From Paraburkholderia fynbosensis (lineage in GTDB: Bacteria > Pseudomonadota > Gammaproteobacteria > Burkholderiales > Burkholderiaceae), in NCBI RefSeq assembly GCF_902859935.1, contig NZ_CADIKI010000013.1, forward strand, positions 62,001 to 126,000: a stretch of 64,000 bases of DNA. Reading direction: 5' to 3'. The notes under the pieces were generated by a model. The model was not told the DNA's origin, searched no databases, and saw only the letters and a program-made list of their open reading frames with translations. Shown here piece by piece: positions 54,621 to 63,542 of the stretch. Numbering within the stretch: the stretch's first letter is position 1; the number at the start of each line of letters is the position of its first letter. The translations under genes were made by a program, and so were the position numbers.

Positions 54621-56111
54621 GTGCTGACATCCAGACCGCTCGTGCTCACCATGATCGCCTCGCTCTTCGCGATGTCGAACGCTCACGCCACCGTCGATCT
54701 AATCGCGAAAGGTCAGATTAGCGGCACGATCTCCGACCTGTCCCGCGAGACGGCGGCGCCGCTCGAAAATGGTGCGCCGGGCAATCTGCTCGGCGGTATC
54801 GGCTCGGGCATGAGCTTCGCGGGCTGCAACACGTTCGTCGCTTTGCCTGATCGCGGCCCCAATGCAATTTCGTACAACGCGGCGATCGACGATACGGTCT
54901 CGTACATCAACCGCTTCCACACGTTCCAACTGTCGCTTGTCGCTGCGCCATCAGGTTCGGATCTGCCTTACGCACTCACGCCGAAGCTGGTCGACACGAC
55001 GCTCCTGCACACCGCCGAGCGGCTCGTGTACGGCAACGGCGCAGCGGCCGGCGTGCCGGACGGTGCACCCGGCTTGAACCGCCAGAACCACACGCACTAC
55101 TTCACGGGGCGCTCGGACAATTTCGACCCGACGCACCTGTCGACGAACCCGCTCGATGCGCGCCTCGATCCCGAAAGCATCCGGGTGACCAACGACGGAC
55201 AGAGCGTGTTCATTTCCGACGAATACGGTCCGTACATCTATCGTTTCGATCGCCGCACGGGACGTCGGATCGATGTCATCAAGCTGCCTGACTCGTTCGC
55301 CGTGTCGACGCTCAGTTCGGTGGGCAACACCGAAATCAGTGCGAACACATCCGGACGCGTGGCCAACAAGGGCATGGAAGGGCTGGCGATTTCGCCCGAT
55401 GGCAAAACATTGTTCGGCGCGATGCAGAGCCCGCTGCTGCAGGACGGCGGTACCAAAGGCGGCTTCAGCCGCATCATCCGTATCGATCTGCGTACCGGCA
55501 AGACCCAGCAGTTTGCGTATCCACTGACCAACATCGGGACTGCATCGAAGCCGAACTATCCGACCATCAGCGACGTCGTGGCGGTCAACGACCACGTGCT
55601 TCTGATGGATGAGCGCGATGGCAAAGGCCTTGGCGATGATTCGACCGCGGCGTTCAAGAAAGTGTTTCGCGTCGACCTGGATGGCGCGCAGGACATCAGC
55701 CAGGCAAGCGGCGAATCGGGGCTCGCGCCTTATGCTCTGCCGAAGTCGCTCTTTCTCGATGTGGTTGCCGCGCTGAACGTTCACGGCTTCAGCGCGCAAG
55801 ACATTCCTGCGAAGCTCGAAAGTCTGACGTTCGGCCCTGATATTGTGATGAATGGCGTGCGCAAGCACACGTTCCTCATCGCGAACGACAATGACTTTCT
55901 CGGCAATGTCACCGATTCGAATCATCCGGCCGGCATCGCGAATCCGAACCAGTTCTTTGTCTTCGCGATGGACAAGGACGATCTGCCGGATTATGTACCT
56001 CAGCAGTTCGCCGGCGTTCAGCGGCTTTCTGGCCATGCCGGGGAATGCAGCTTCCTGAAAGATGAGCGGGACGAGCATGGACACTCAGGACATCGGCCTT
56101 TCGGGTTCTGA
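54621..56111 (+). CDS. Secreted phytase-like esterase (PF13449)
   Basis: 496 aa, GTG start at 54621 with AAGGAG at 54609-54614. The signal peptide is PLVLTMIASLFAMSNAHA. The mature protein is a beta-propeller of the 'esterase-like activity of phytase' family: NLLGGIGSGMSFAGCNTFVA, PDRGPNAISYNA, DPESIRVTNDGQSVFISDEY, NKGMEGLAISPDGKTLFGAM and DRDG-like DERDGKGLGDDSTAAFKKVF. It may hydrolyse phosphoesters in the periplasm. Like the phosphoesterase at 51744 it is a phosphate-related exported protein, though on the opposite strand. Confidence 0.85.
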   Translation: MLTSRPLVLTMIASLFAMSNAHATVDLIAKGQISGTISDLSRETAAPLENGAPGNLLGGIGSGMSFAGCNTFVALPDRGPNAISYNAAIDDTVSYINRFHTFQLSLVAAPSGSDLPYALTPKLVDTTLLHTAERLVYGNGAAAGVPDGAPGLNRQNHTHYFTGRSDNFDPTHLSTNPLDARLDPESIRVTNDGQSVFISDEYGPYIYRFDRRTGRRIDVIKLPDSFAVSTLSSVGNTEISANTSGRVANKGMEGLAISPDGKTLFGAMQSPLLQDGGTKGGFSRIIRIDLRTGKTQQFAYPLTNIGTASKPNYPTISDVVAVNDHVLLMDERDGKGLGDDSTAAFKKVFRVDLDGAQDISQASGESGLAPYALPKSLFLDVVAALNVHGFSAQDIPAKLESLTFGPDIVMNGVRKHTFLIANDNDFLGNVTDSNHPAGIANPNQFFVFAMDKDDLPDYVPQQFAGVQRLSGHAGECSFLKDERDEHGHSGHRPFGF

Positions 56112-56239
56112 GTGGTTGTCTGTGCCTGGTCGGTGCGCATGCGCAAATGCGGGAAGACGCGTGGCTTCGATCGGATTGAGTTTCAATGGCGCGCACGGGC
56201 TCAACCGTCGCATGAGCAAAAGAAGCGCGAGCCTGCGCC

Positions 56240-56660
56240 TGCGGTCTGAAATCGGCCAGCTGGACGCCTTCACGAATGCGTTCGAGGGCATTGGCCACGT
56301 AGTCGACTGTGGGCGCAGGCGGGTTGTCCAGTTTCGCCCATACGAAGCCGGAGCATTTGCGCGGCTCCATGTTGGTCATGGATGCCTTGCCATGCCAGGC
56401 ATGATAGAAAAAACTGATGCGGTTCTGTTCCGAATCGCGCATCATCACCAGCGAGAAGTCGAGCGTCCCCGTGCAATCGTGACGCCCGCTTCTTCACTCG
56501 ATTCGCGGATCGCGCACGCCTCGATGGATTGGCCCGGTTCAAGGTGGCCGGCCACCAGCGAGTATTGCCCGTCTCGATGTCCGGTATTGGCGCTCTGGAT
56601 GAAGAGGCATTCGTCGTTGTCGTTCAGGAACAAAGCGCCTGCTCTTTCAAAAAGACTTCA
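56240..56660 (-). pseudogene. Frameshifted Nudix hydrolase
   Basis: The first frame reads SLFERAGALFLNDNDECLFI, QSANTGHRDGQYSLVAGHLE and PGQSIEACAIRESSEEAGVT, an almost complete Nudix box (G-x5-Q-x7-RESSEEAG, with Gln replacing the first Glu). After TIARG the frame runs into TGG-TGA near 56445. The next frame continues properly with TLDFSLVMMRDSEQNRISFF, YHAWHGKASMTNMEPRKCSG and FVWAKLDN to YVANALERI. One base change near 56460 explains it; the start around the T-run at 56649-56653 may be damaged too. Not functional as it stands. Confidence 0.75.
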
Positions 56661-56675
56661 ATCCGCTATAACCCG

Positions 56676-57965
56676 TCAATCGCGCAACTTCACAGGCGTC
56701 ATACGTGGCATCAACACATGAATGATGCCAAGCGCCACCAGATAAGCCGATGCCCCCACAGCGAAGAGCGCCCAATACTGACCGGTGCGCTGCAACGTCT
56801 CACCGATGACGCCCGAGAAGAAGAACGAGCCGATCATCCCTGCCACGCCGCCGATACCGACCACCGTGCCCACCATCCGGCGCGGAAACACGTCGCCAAC
56901 GGTCGTGACCAGATTCGCCGACCACCCCTGGTGAGCCGCCGCGGCCAAACCCACAGCGAAAACCGCGTACCAGAGGCTCTGAAAATGCGAAAGCGTGGCA
57001 ATCGGCAACACGCACACCGCGCAGATACCCATCGCAACCTTGCGCGCAATATTGGGTTTGTGGGCACGCTGCATCAGCCGCGACGACAGCCACCCGCCCG
57101 CCACACTGCCGACGGACGCCATCGTGTAAATGGCGATCAAGGGCAGGCCCATATTGCTGATGTCGATATGCCGCGATTCATTGAGCCATTTCGGCAGCCA
57201 GAACAGATAGAACCACCACACCGGATCGGTCAGCAGCTTGCCAAAGACGAACGCCCACGTTTCGCGGTACTTCAGCACCGAAAGCCAGCTCACGGGTTGC
57301 TCGACGCTTTCGTCGCGGTCCGAATTGATGTAATCCAGCTCGGCCTTCGATACCGACGCATGCTCCGCCGGAGGACGGTACACCAGCAGCCACACCGCCA
57401 GCCACACGAAACCTGCCGCCCCACCCGCAATGAACGTCGCGCGCCAACCCCACGTGACGGCGGCGATCGGGACGAAGGCAGGTGCCACGATCCCGCCGAT
57501 GGTGGCGCCCATGTTCCAGAAGCCCGTGGCCAACGCGCGCTCCTTCTTCGGGAACCATGTGGCCGTGGTACGGATAGCGACCGGGAAATTGGCCGCCTCG
57601 CCGAACCCAAGCAAACCGCGCACGGCCGCGAAACCGGGGACGCTCGCCGCCGCCGCGTGCAGCATCGCGGCGAGGCTCCACATCGCCATCGCACTGCCGT
57701 AGACCACCTTGGTGCTGATCTTGTCCGCGATCCGGCCGAACGTGGCGAGACCCACTGCATAGGCGACCGTGAACACCATCACGGTTTGCGCGTACTGGAC
57801 CTGCGTCCAGCCAATGTCTTTTTGCAGCAGCGGCGCGAGCAACCCGAGCATCTGACGATCCATATAATTGATCGTCGTCGCAAAGAAGATGAGCGCGCAG
57901 ATCGTCCATCGGTATCGTCCGGCTGCCGTTTGATCGGCGACGGATTGGGTTCCTATCATTTTCAT
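56676..57965 (-). CDS. MFS transporter, ExuT-like (ACS family)
   Basis: 429 aa starting MKMIGTQSVADQTAAGRYRW, 12 membrane segments. The family signature is seen in INYMDRQMLGLLAPLLQKDI, GLATFGRIADKISTKVVYGS and RGLLGFGEAANFPVAIRTTA. Members of the anion:cation symporter group take up hexuronates, glucarate or related organic anions. The GFGEAANFP motif is characteristic of ExuT and relatives. It lies 109 bases after the next MFS gene and on the same strand as the sugar-acid dehydratase at 59457. Confidence 0.88.
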   Translation of the reverse strand: MKMIGTQSVADQTAAGRYRWTICALIFFATTINYMDRQMLGLLAPLLQKDIGWTQVQYAQTVMVFTVAYAVGLATFGRIADKISTKVVYGSAMAMWSLAAMLHAAAASVPGFAAVRGLLGFGEAANFPVAIRTTATWFPKKERALATGFWNMGATIGGIVAPAFVPIAAVTWGWRATFIAGGAAGFVWLAVWLLVYRPPAEHASVSKAELDYINSDRDESVEQPVSWLSVLKYRETWAFVFGKLLTDPVWWFYLFWLPKWLNESRHIDISNMGLPLIAIYTMASVGSVAGGWLSSRLMQRAHKPNIARKVAMGICAVCVLPIATLSHFQSLWYAVFAVGLAAAAHQGWSANLVTTVGDVFPRRMVGTVVGIGGVAGMIGSFFFSGVIGETLQRTGQYWALFAVGASAYLVALGIIHVLMPRMTPVKLRD

Positions 57966-58074
57966 CGTGTGTCCCCAACGTTGGTATAAAGGGCCGCGAT
58001 ATCCTCGTGAATACGACGGACACCGAAACCTGAATGTCAATACGGAATGCCTGGCAAAACGCTCCGCACGCCGC

Positions 58075-59403
58075 CTATAGTGCGAGGGCGCGCCGCCCCT
58101 CGCGAGGCGTCATGCGGGCAAAGAAAACGACCCCCGCTGCCACCACCGACATCACGGCCAGCCCGGTGAGTCCGCCTTCGATCGAGCCGGTCTTCTGCTC
58201 GAGCAAGCCGAAGGTCGCCGGCGCGACGAAGCCGCCCAGGTTGCCGATCGAATTGATCAGCGCCAGCACCGCCGCGGAAATCCGCGCGTCCAGATAGCCC
58301 TGCGGAATCGGCCAGAACAGGGCGGATGCGGCCTTGAAACCGATCGCCGCAAAGCAGATCGCGACGAACGAGGACGTCGGGCTGCCCTTGCCGGCCGCAT
58401 ACATGCCGAGCGCGGCGATCAGCAGCACGCATGCAACCCATGCCTGCTGGAACTTGAAGCGCGCCGCGAGCATGGCGAAGAAGTACATCGCCACGATCGA
58501 GATCAGCCACGGGATCGAATTGAAGAGCCCGACCTGGAAGTCGTTGAAATGGCCCATCTTGCGAATGATGCTGGGAAGCCAGAAAGTCGCGCCGTAGATC
58601 GTCAGCGAAACCGAGAAATAGATTACGCAGAAGATCAGAATCTGCGGGTCGCGCAGCAGGCTCCACGCCGACGGCGTGACAGCGTGCGCCGCATCGCGCT
58701 GGCGCTGCTCGTCTTCGATCTCGGCGACGACCGCATCCTGCTCGGCACGGCTCAGCCATCGGGCGTCGCGCGGATTCGAGTCGAGCCAGAGCCAGATGAA
58801 GCCGGCCAGCACCACCGAGGCCATGCCTTCGAGCACGAACATCCACTGCCAGCCGTGCAGGCCCCCGCCGCTGATCAGCATCAGCGCGCCGGAGATCGGC
58901 CCAGAGAGCACCGAGGCGAGCGCCGAGCCGCTGAGAAAGATCGCCATCGCCCTGCCGCGCTCGTCGCGCGGCAGCCATTTGGTGAAATAGAACACCACAC
59001 CGGGAAAGAAGCCCGCCTCGGCCGCGCCGAGCACGAGCCGCATTGCGTAGAACGACATCTCGCCGCGCACGAAGGCCATACCCACCGCGGCCAGCCCCCA
59101 CGTGAACATGATGCGCGTGAGCCACGCCTTCGCGCCGTAGCGTTGCAGCAGCATGTTCGACGGCACTTCGAAGACCGCATAGCTGACGAAGAAGAGTCCC
59201 GCGCCGAGCCCGTACGCGGCCGCACCGATGCCGAGATCGGCGCTCAGATGCTGGCGGACAAAGCCGATATTCACGCGGTCGATGTAGTTGACGATGAACA
59301 TCACGACGAAGAGCGGCAGCACATGCCACTTGATCTTCCGGACGGCCATTGCCAACGCGTCGACTCGGTCCACGCCGGCCTGGGCCGGATTGGATCTGCT
59401 CAT
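58075..59403 (-). CDS. MFS transporter, tartrate/glucarate-type (ACS family)
   Basis: 442 aa starting MSRSNPAQAGVDRVDALAMA, with AAGGAG before ATG 59403. Signatures include VNYIDRVNIGFVRQHLSADL, AVFEVPSNMLLQRYGAKAWL and GAAEAGFFPGVVFYFTKWLP. This is the subgroup of aromatic, tartrate and glucarate transporters. It starts 53 bases after the dehydratase gene, so the two probably form an operon for uptake and first use of a sugar diacid. Confidence 0.9.
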   Translation of the reverse strand: MSRSNPAQAGVDRVDALAMAVRKIKWHVLPLFVVMFIVNYIDRVNIGFVRQHLSADLGIGAAAYGLGAGLFFVSYAVFEVPSNMLLQRYGAKAWLTRIMFTWGLAAVGMAFVRGEMSFYAMRLVLGAAEAGFFPGVVFYFTKWLPRDERGRAMAIFLSGSALASVLSGPISGALMLISGGGLHGWQWMFVLEGMASVVLAGFIWLWLDSNPRDARWLSRAEQDAVVAEIEDEQRQRDAAHAVTPSAWSLLRDPQILIFCVIYFSVSLTIYGATFWLPSIIRKMGHFNDFQVGLFNSIPWLISIVAMYFFAMLAARFKFQQAWVACVLLIAALGMYAAGKGSPTSSFVAICFAAIGFKAASALFWPIPQGYLDARISAAVLALINSIGNLGGFVAPATFGLLEQKTGSIEGGLTGLAVMSVVAAGVVFFARMTPREGRRALAL

Positions 59404-59456
59404 GGGGTTGTCTCCTTGGTTCGCAATGCGCGTCGCGGATCGGCTGTCCGCGCGGG

Positions 59457-60731
59457 TTAGAAGCGCGGGTTCTTGCCGGTGAAGCTGGGGTCGTACTTCT
59501 GCATCTGCTTCAGGTCGTCGCGATTGCGTACGCCGCACGACAGATATTGCGCATGCAGTTCGGCCAGCCGGTCGCGGTCGAGCTCGACGCCGAGGCCCGG
59601 CGTGGTCGGCACACGCACCGCGCCGTTTTCGAAGCTCACGCGGCCGCCTTTGATGACTTCTTCCTCCTGCCACGGGTAGTGGGTGTCGCAGGCGTAGGTC
59701 AGGTTGGGGATGCTCGCCGCGACATGTGTCATCGCCATCAGGCTGATGCCGAGGTGCGAGTTGGAGTGCATCGACATGCCCAAGTCCCACAGCTTGCACA
59801 TGCGCGCGAGGGTCTGGGTCGCGCGCAGGCCGCCCCAGTAGTGGTGATCCGAGAGCAATACCTTGACCGAACCCATCTCGGCGCCGCGGCGGAAGTCGTC
59901 CATGGTCGTGATCACCATGTTGGTCGCGAGCGGCAGCCGGGTATGCTTCGCCAGCTCGGCCATGCCGGCGAGCCCCGGACACGGGTCTTCGTAGTACTCC
60001 AGCAGTTCGTCGAGTTCGGGCGCGGCCTGGATGCTCGTTTCGAGCGTCCAGTTGGCGTTCGGGTCGAGGCGCAGCGGCACACCGGGAAAGGCTTGATACA
60101 GCGCGCGCATGCATGCGATTTCGTGCGCCGGCTCGAACACGCCGCCCTTGAGTTTGATGCTCTGGAAGCCGTACAGCTCGATCATGCGACGCGCCTGCGC
60201 GACGATCTGCTCCGCGCTCAGGCCTTCGCCCCAGGCGTCGGGTGCATACGGTTTCTCGACGTGCTCCGCGTACTTGAAGAAGAGATAAGCGCTGTAGGGC
60301 ACGGCGTCGCGAACCTTGCCGCCGAGCAGGTCGACGATCGGCGCGCCGACGATTTGCCCCTGCAAATCGAGCATCGCGACTTCGAGCGTGCTGATGACTT
60401 TCGGCGCGTTTTTCGCCGCGTGCGAGCCGGGCGCGAGTTCGAATTCGACCGCGCCGGGCGCGGCCTTGATCGACGCCCGCACGCGCTCTTCCATCCGGTT
60501 GAGATCGAACGGCGACAGGCCGATCACCAGCGCCTTGGCCTGTTCGAGCACGCGCAGCATAGGTTCGTCGCCGTAAGTCTCGGAGATGCCGACGCGGCCG
60601 TCGCTCGTTTCCAGTTCCACGATCGCGCGCAAGGCCCACGGCTCGTGGATGCCGGCTGCGTTGAGGAGCGGGCCGTCGCGGAAAGCGATCGGAGTAATTC
60701 GCACTTGGGTGACGGTGATGTCCCGAGTCAT
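59457..60731 (-). CDS. Glucarate dehydratase-type enolase-superfamily enzyme
   Basis: 424 aa starting MTRDITVTQVRITPIAFRDG. Active-site features are in order: KxK as SIKLKGG, Asp and Asn in RLDPNANW, Glu in YYEDPC, the third metal ligand in LATNMVITTMDD and the catalytic His in SMHSNSHLGIS. This is the glucarate dehydratase subgroup, which turns D-glucarate or L-idarate into 5-keto-4-deoxyglucarate. The MFS gene behind it and the divergent GntR regulator complete a small sugar-acid locus. Confidence 0.88.
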   Translation of the reverse strand: MTRDITVTQVRITPIAFRDGPLLNAAGIHEPWALRAIVELETSDGRVGISETYGDEPMLRVLEQAKALVIGLSPFDLNRMEERVRASIKAAPGAVEFELAPGSHAAKNAPKVISTLEVAMLDLQGQIVGAPIVDLLGGKVRDAVPYSAYLFFKYAEHVEKPYAPDAWGEGLSAEQIVAQARRMIELYGFQSIKLKGGVFEPAHEIACMRALYQAFPGVPLRLDPNANWTLETSIQAAPELDELLEYYEDPCPGLAGMAELAKHTRLPLATNMVITTMDDFRRGAEMGSVKVLLSDHHYWGGLRATQTLARMCKLWDLGMSMHSNSHLGISLMAMTHVAASIPNLTYACDTHYPWQEEEVIKGGRVSFENGAVRVPTTPGLGVELDRDRLAELHAQYLSCGVRNRDDLKQMQKYDPSFTGKNPRF

Positions 60732-60774
60732 GGTGGCAATCCGGCATATAAGGGTGGAAACTGACGAACGCATA

Positions 60775-60802
60775 GTAAAGCACTAATGTATTAGTGTGTT
60801 AC
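60775..60802. promoter_or_regulatory. GntR operator palindrome
   Basis: The palindrome has inner arms CACTAAT/ATTAGTG (60781-60787, 60790-60796) around GT and outer arms GTAA/TTAC (60775-60778, 60799-60802) about one centre. It stands 44 bases before the dehydratase start in the divergent promoter region. This is the expected position for FadR-type GntR repression. Confidence 0.78.
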
Positions 60803-60939
60803 TGGGGTAAATACCCACCTGCACTCGGCGGGAAAACGGCTGCACGGTCGCAGAAGGCGGGTGAGCGTCGGCTATAGTATTAATATTTCAGCGGGTCGGA
60901 TCAGCCCTATCCGCCCCGCCCCACGCTTTCCGCTCTGCC

Positions 60940-61644
60940 ATGAAAACCAACGCTTCCCCGTCGGCGGCGTGCCGGCTCGACCGTTCCCGTCACGCCGCGC
61001 CGCAAGTATTCGAGCGACTGCGCGAAATGATCCTTTCGCTGGAACTGGCGCCCGGCACGGTGCTCTCACGCGCCGATCTGGCCACGCAATACGGCCTGAG
61101 CCAGACACCCGTGCGCGATGCGTTGATGAAGCTCGGCGAGGAAGGCCTCGTCGACATCTTTCCCCAGCACGCCACCGTCGTCAGCCAGATCAACGTGACG
61201 TCGGCGTTGCAGGCGCATTTCCTGCGCCGCTCGATCGAACTGGAGGTCGTGCGTACGCTCGCGGAGCAGCGCAATGCGGCATTGATCGCGCAACTGCGCG
61301 CCACGATTGCGGGGCAGATGGAACTGCGTGATCTCAAGAACTATGAGCAGTTCTCGCTGCTCGACCAGAGCTTTCATCGACAGATGTACGAGGCGGCAGG
61401 CGTGCCGCAACTGTGGGATCTGGTGCGCAGACTGAGCGGCCACATCGACCGGCTGCGGCGTCTTCACCTGCCGGTTGAGGGTAAGACGATGGCGGTGGTG
61501 CACGATCACACCGAGATCGTCGATGCGATCGACAAGGGTGATGTCGCGGCCGCGCAGGCGGCGCTGCGCAAACATCTGTCGGGTACGCTGAATCAGGTGG
61601 ATCAGATCCGCACAAGTCATCCGAATTTCTTGACGGATGACTGA
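60940..61644 (+). CDS. GntR/FadR-family regulator of the glucarate-type locus
   Basis: 234 aa starting MKTNASPSAACRLDRSRHAA. The winged helix is VFERLREMILSLELAPGTVL then YGLSQTPVRDALMKLGEEGL. The FCD effector domain carries ligand residues in LRRSIELEVVRTLAEQ, SLLDQSFHRQMYEAAG and DHTEIVDAIDKGDVAAAQAA. It diverges from the dehydratase gene and should bind the 28-bp palindrome at 60775-60802. The inducer is probably a sugar acid. Confidence 0.9.
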   Translation: MKTNASPSAACRLDRSRHAAPQVFERLREMILSLELAPGTVLSRADLATQYGLSQTPVRDALMKLGEEGLVDIFPQHATVVSQINVTSALQAHFLRRSIELEVVRTLAEQRNAALIAQLRATIAGQMELRDLKNYEQFSLLDQSFHRQMYEAAGVPQLWDLVRRLSGHIDRLRRLHLPVEGKTMAVVHDHTEIVDAIDKGDVAAAQAALRKHLSGTLNQVDQIRTSHPNFLTDD

Positions 61645-61748
61645 AGAGGGTTGGCGACGCGTGGGCGAATGCCGTTGTTGAAAGACGCCCCACATCGCGT
61701 GAATGGCGTACCGGCAACCCGACCTGATCCGCCCTCACCCCCCTGACA

Positions 61749-61877
61749 AAAAAGCCGCTTGAGCCGCGCACTACGAGGATGATCGAACACCGCCCGCGGC
61801 GTCCCGGTTTCAATGATCTCGTCCTGATCCATCAACACCACGCGATCCGCAACCTGCCTCGCGAATCCCATCTCGCG
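61749..61877 (-). pseudogene. C-terminal scrap of an amino-acid-type ABC ATPase
   Basis: About 43 codons read REMGFARQVADRVVLMDQDE then IIETGTPRAVFDHPRSARLK and RLF. This is the H-loop-following C-terminus of GlnQ/HisP-type ATPases (REMxFAR-ADRVVFMD). Nothing of the Walker motifs remains upstream, so only a fragment survives. Confidence 0.7.
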
Positions 61878-62028
61878 CTTTAAGGGGGGCCTGCGTGGGC
61901 GCTTCAGGGCGCACGATCCGAAACACGGCAACAAAGCCGGGCATGCGACGTGCTATCGAATCTGCACGCAAAACAACCCTGCACAAACGATGGCGAACAA
62001 CGATTCGACAACCCCCAGGAGGCGGACC

Positions 62029-62460
62029 ATGAACGCAAGAACACTGATTTGCGCAACGGCTCTCGCCGCGATCTGCGCGTCGCAGGGCGCGTTCTCGCAG
62101 ATCGCCGGCCTGCAGCCACTCGGCGGCACGGTCGAGCAGACCAATGCGCTGCTCAAGGGCTGGAGCGTGCGCCGCGCGCTCGTCGACGAGCCGGTCTACA
62201 ACGATCTCAACGACAAGATCGGCAGCATCTATGACGTGATCATTTCGCCGGACCGTAAGGCGACTTTCGCGGTCGTGTCGGTCGGCGGCTTTCTCGGGAT
62301 GGGCAAGCATTATGTCGCGATCCCGGTCGATCACTTCGAGATTCGCGACGGCAATCTGTTCCTCGCGGGCGCCACGAAGGAGGCGCTGAAGTCGGTGCCC
62401 AGCTTCGAGTACAACAAGCTCGAAAAGGCAACCAAGCCGCGCAAGGTGAAGGCGGAATAG
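62029..62460 (+). CDS. Exported PRC-barrel domain protein
   Basis: 143 aa starting MNARTLICATALAAICASQG with AGGAGG just upstream of ATG 62029. The signal peptide ends about SQGAFS. The PRC-barrel includes LVDEPVYNDLNDKIGSIYDV, IISPDRKATFAVVSVGGFLG and MGKHYVAIPVDHFEIRDGNL. PRC-barrels bind protein or RNA partners; exported versions in proteobacteria have no settled role. It is isolated, converging with the binding-protein gene at 62486. Confidence 0.85.
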   Translation: MNARTLICATALAAICASQGAFSQIAGLQPLGGTVEQTNALLKGWSVRRALVDEPVYNDLNDKIGSIYDVIISPDRKATFAVVSVGGFLGMGKHYVAIPVDHFEIRDGNLFLAGATKEALKSVPSFEYNKLEKATKPRKVKAE

Positions 62461-62485
62461 ACAAAGGGCCGGCGAGCGCCGGCAC

Positions 62486-63445
62486 TCAACGACCCGCGGC
62501 GGTGACGAGTTGCAGCGGCGTTTCGATCAGTCTCGACAGATCTTTCTGCTTCTTGTGTTCGGTCACCGCCTTTAACGCGACATCGATTCCGAAGATGGCT
62601 TGCCGGTCGGCAAACTGATTGATCGTCGCAAGCACGCGGCCGTCGGCGAGAAGCGGCTTGATGGCTTCGATAGCGTTATAGCCGGTGACATACACGCCGC
62701 CGCTTCGGCCCGCGTCGCGAATCGCATCGACCGCGCCCATCGCCATGTTGTCGTTGCCGCATAGCAGCGCACGAATCTGTGGGTGCTCGTTGAGCATCTT
62801 CGTGGCCACGTCGCGGCCCTTGCCGTAGTCCCAGTTGCCGGGCTGAATCGCGACGACCTTGATACCGGCGGCGTCCATGGCATCCTTGCTGCCGGCCGTG
62901 CGTTGCTGCGCATTGCGATCCACCGTAATGCCTTCGATGATTCCCACCTGATCGCCCGCCTGCAGCCGGCCGGCCAGATAGTGCCCCACCTGCGCGGCAC
63001 CTTTGCGATTGTTCGGACCAACGAACGGCACCGAGACGCCGGCGGCCACTTGCGACGCGTCGTCGAGCGGGTTGTCGATCGTGATCATGATGATGCCGGC
63101 CCGGACGCCGCGCGCCACCACGGTCGTGAGCGCCTTCGAATCAGTGGGCGCAATCACGATCGCGTCCATCTTCGCCTTGATCATCTCCTCGACCATCCGG
63201 ATCTGCGCGGCCGTGTCGGTCTCTCGCGCCGTGCCCCGAATTGTCAGCGCGAATTGCGCTGCGTAATGCTGCTGATGATTGCGCGCGGCGTCGGCCATCG
63301 CCACCGTGAACGGATCGGCGAGCGACTTCAGCACGAGCGCGATCTTCGCCTTGCCGCCTTGCGCGTCGACTCGTGCCGCCCCGCTCAGTCCGGCGGCGGC
63401 GAGCGCACCGGCAAACAGCATGCGGCGGCGCATGGTCTGCTTCAT
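62486..63445 (-). CDS. Ribose-type sugar ABC binding protein
   Basis: 319 aa starting MKQTMRRRMLFAGALAAAGL, AAGGAG before ATG 63445. A signal (possibly Tat-like, RRRMLFAGALAAAGLSGAAR) precedes a type I periplasmic binding fold (KIALVLKSLADPFTVAMADA, then PTDSKALTTVVARGVRAGII, TIDNPLDDASQVAAGVSVPF, NDNMAMGAVDAIRDAG). These bind ribose, galactose or related sugars. The permease and ATPase genes are not in the window; the kinase-like gene at 63543 precedes it with about 100 bases between. Confidence 0.88.
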   Translation of the reverse strand: MKQTMRRRMLFAGALAAAGLSGAARVDAQGGKAKIALVLKSLADPFTVAMADAARNHQQHYAAQFALTIRGTARETDTAAQIRMVEEMIKAKMDAIVIAPTDSKALTTVVARGVRAGIIMITIDNPLDDASQVAAGVSVPFVGPNNRKGAAQVGHYLAGRLQAGDQVGIIEGITVDRNAQQRTAGSKDAMDAAGIKVVAIQPGNWDYGKGRDVATKMLNEHPQIRALLCGNDNMAMGAVDAIRDAGRSGGVYVTGYNAIEAIKPLLADGRVLATINQFADRQAIFGIDVALKAVTEHKKQKDLSRLIETPLQLVTAAGR

Positions 63446-63542
63446 CGGTTCTCTCCTTGCGCGCCGGCCTCGCGCATCGCCACGCCGCGTTCGAACGAAA
63501 GCGGATCGCGCCGCCGACAACGCGCGGGGCCGTGCAGGCGCT

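Noticed and set aside
58075..60783. 902-codon fusion of dehydratase region and MFS transporter
   Set aside because: The first part is an out-of-frame reading of the dehydratase; ATG 59403 with AAGGAG is the real start of the transporter.
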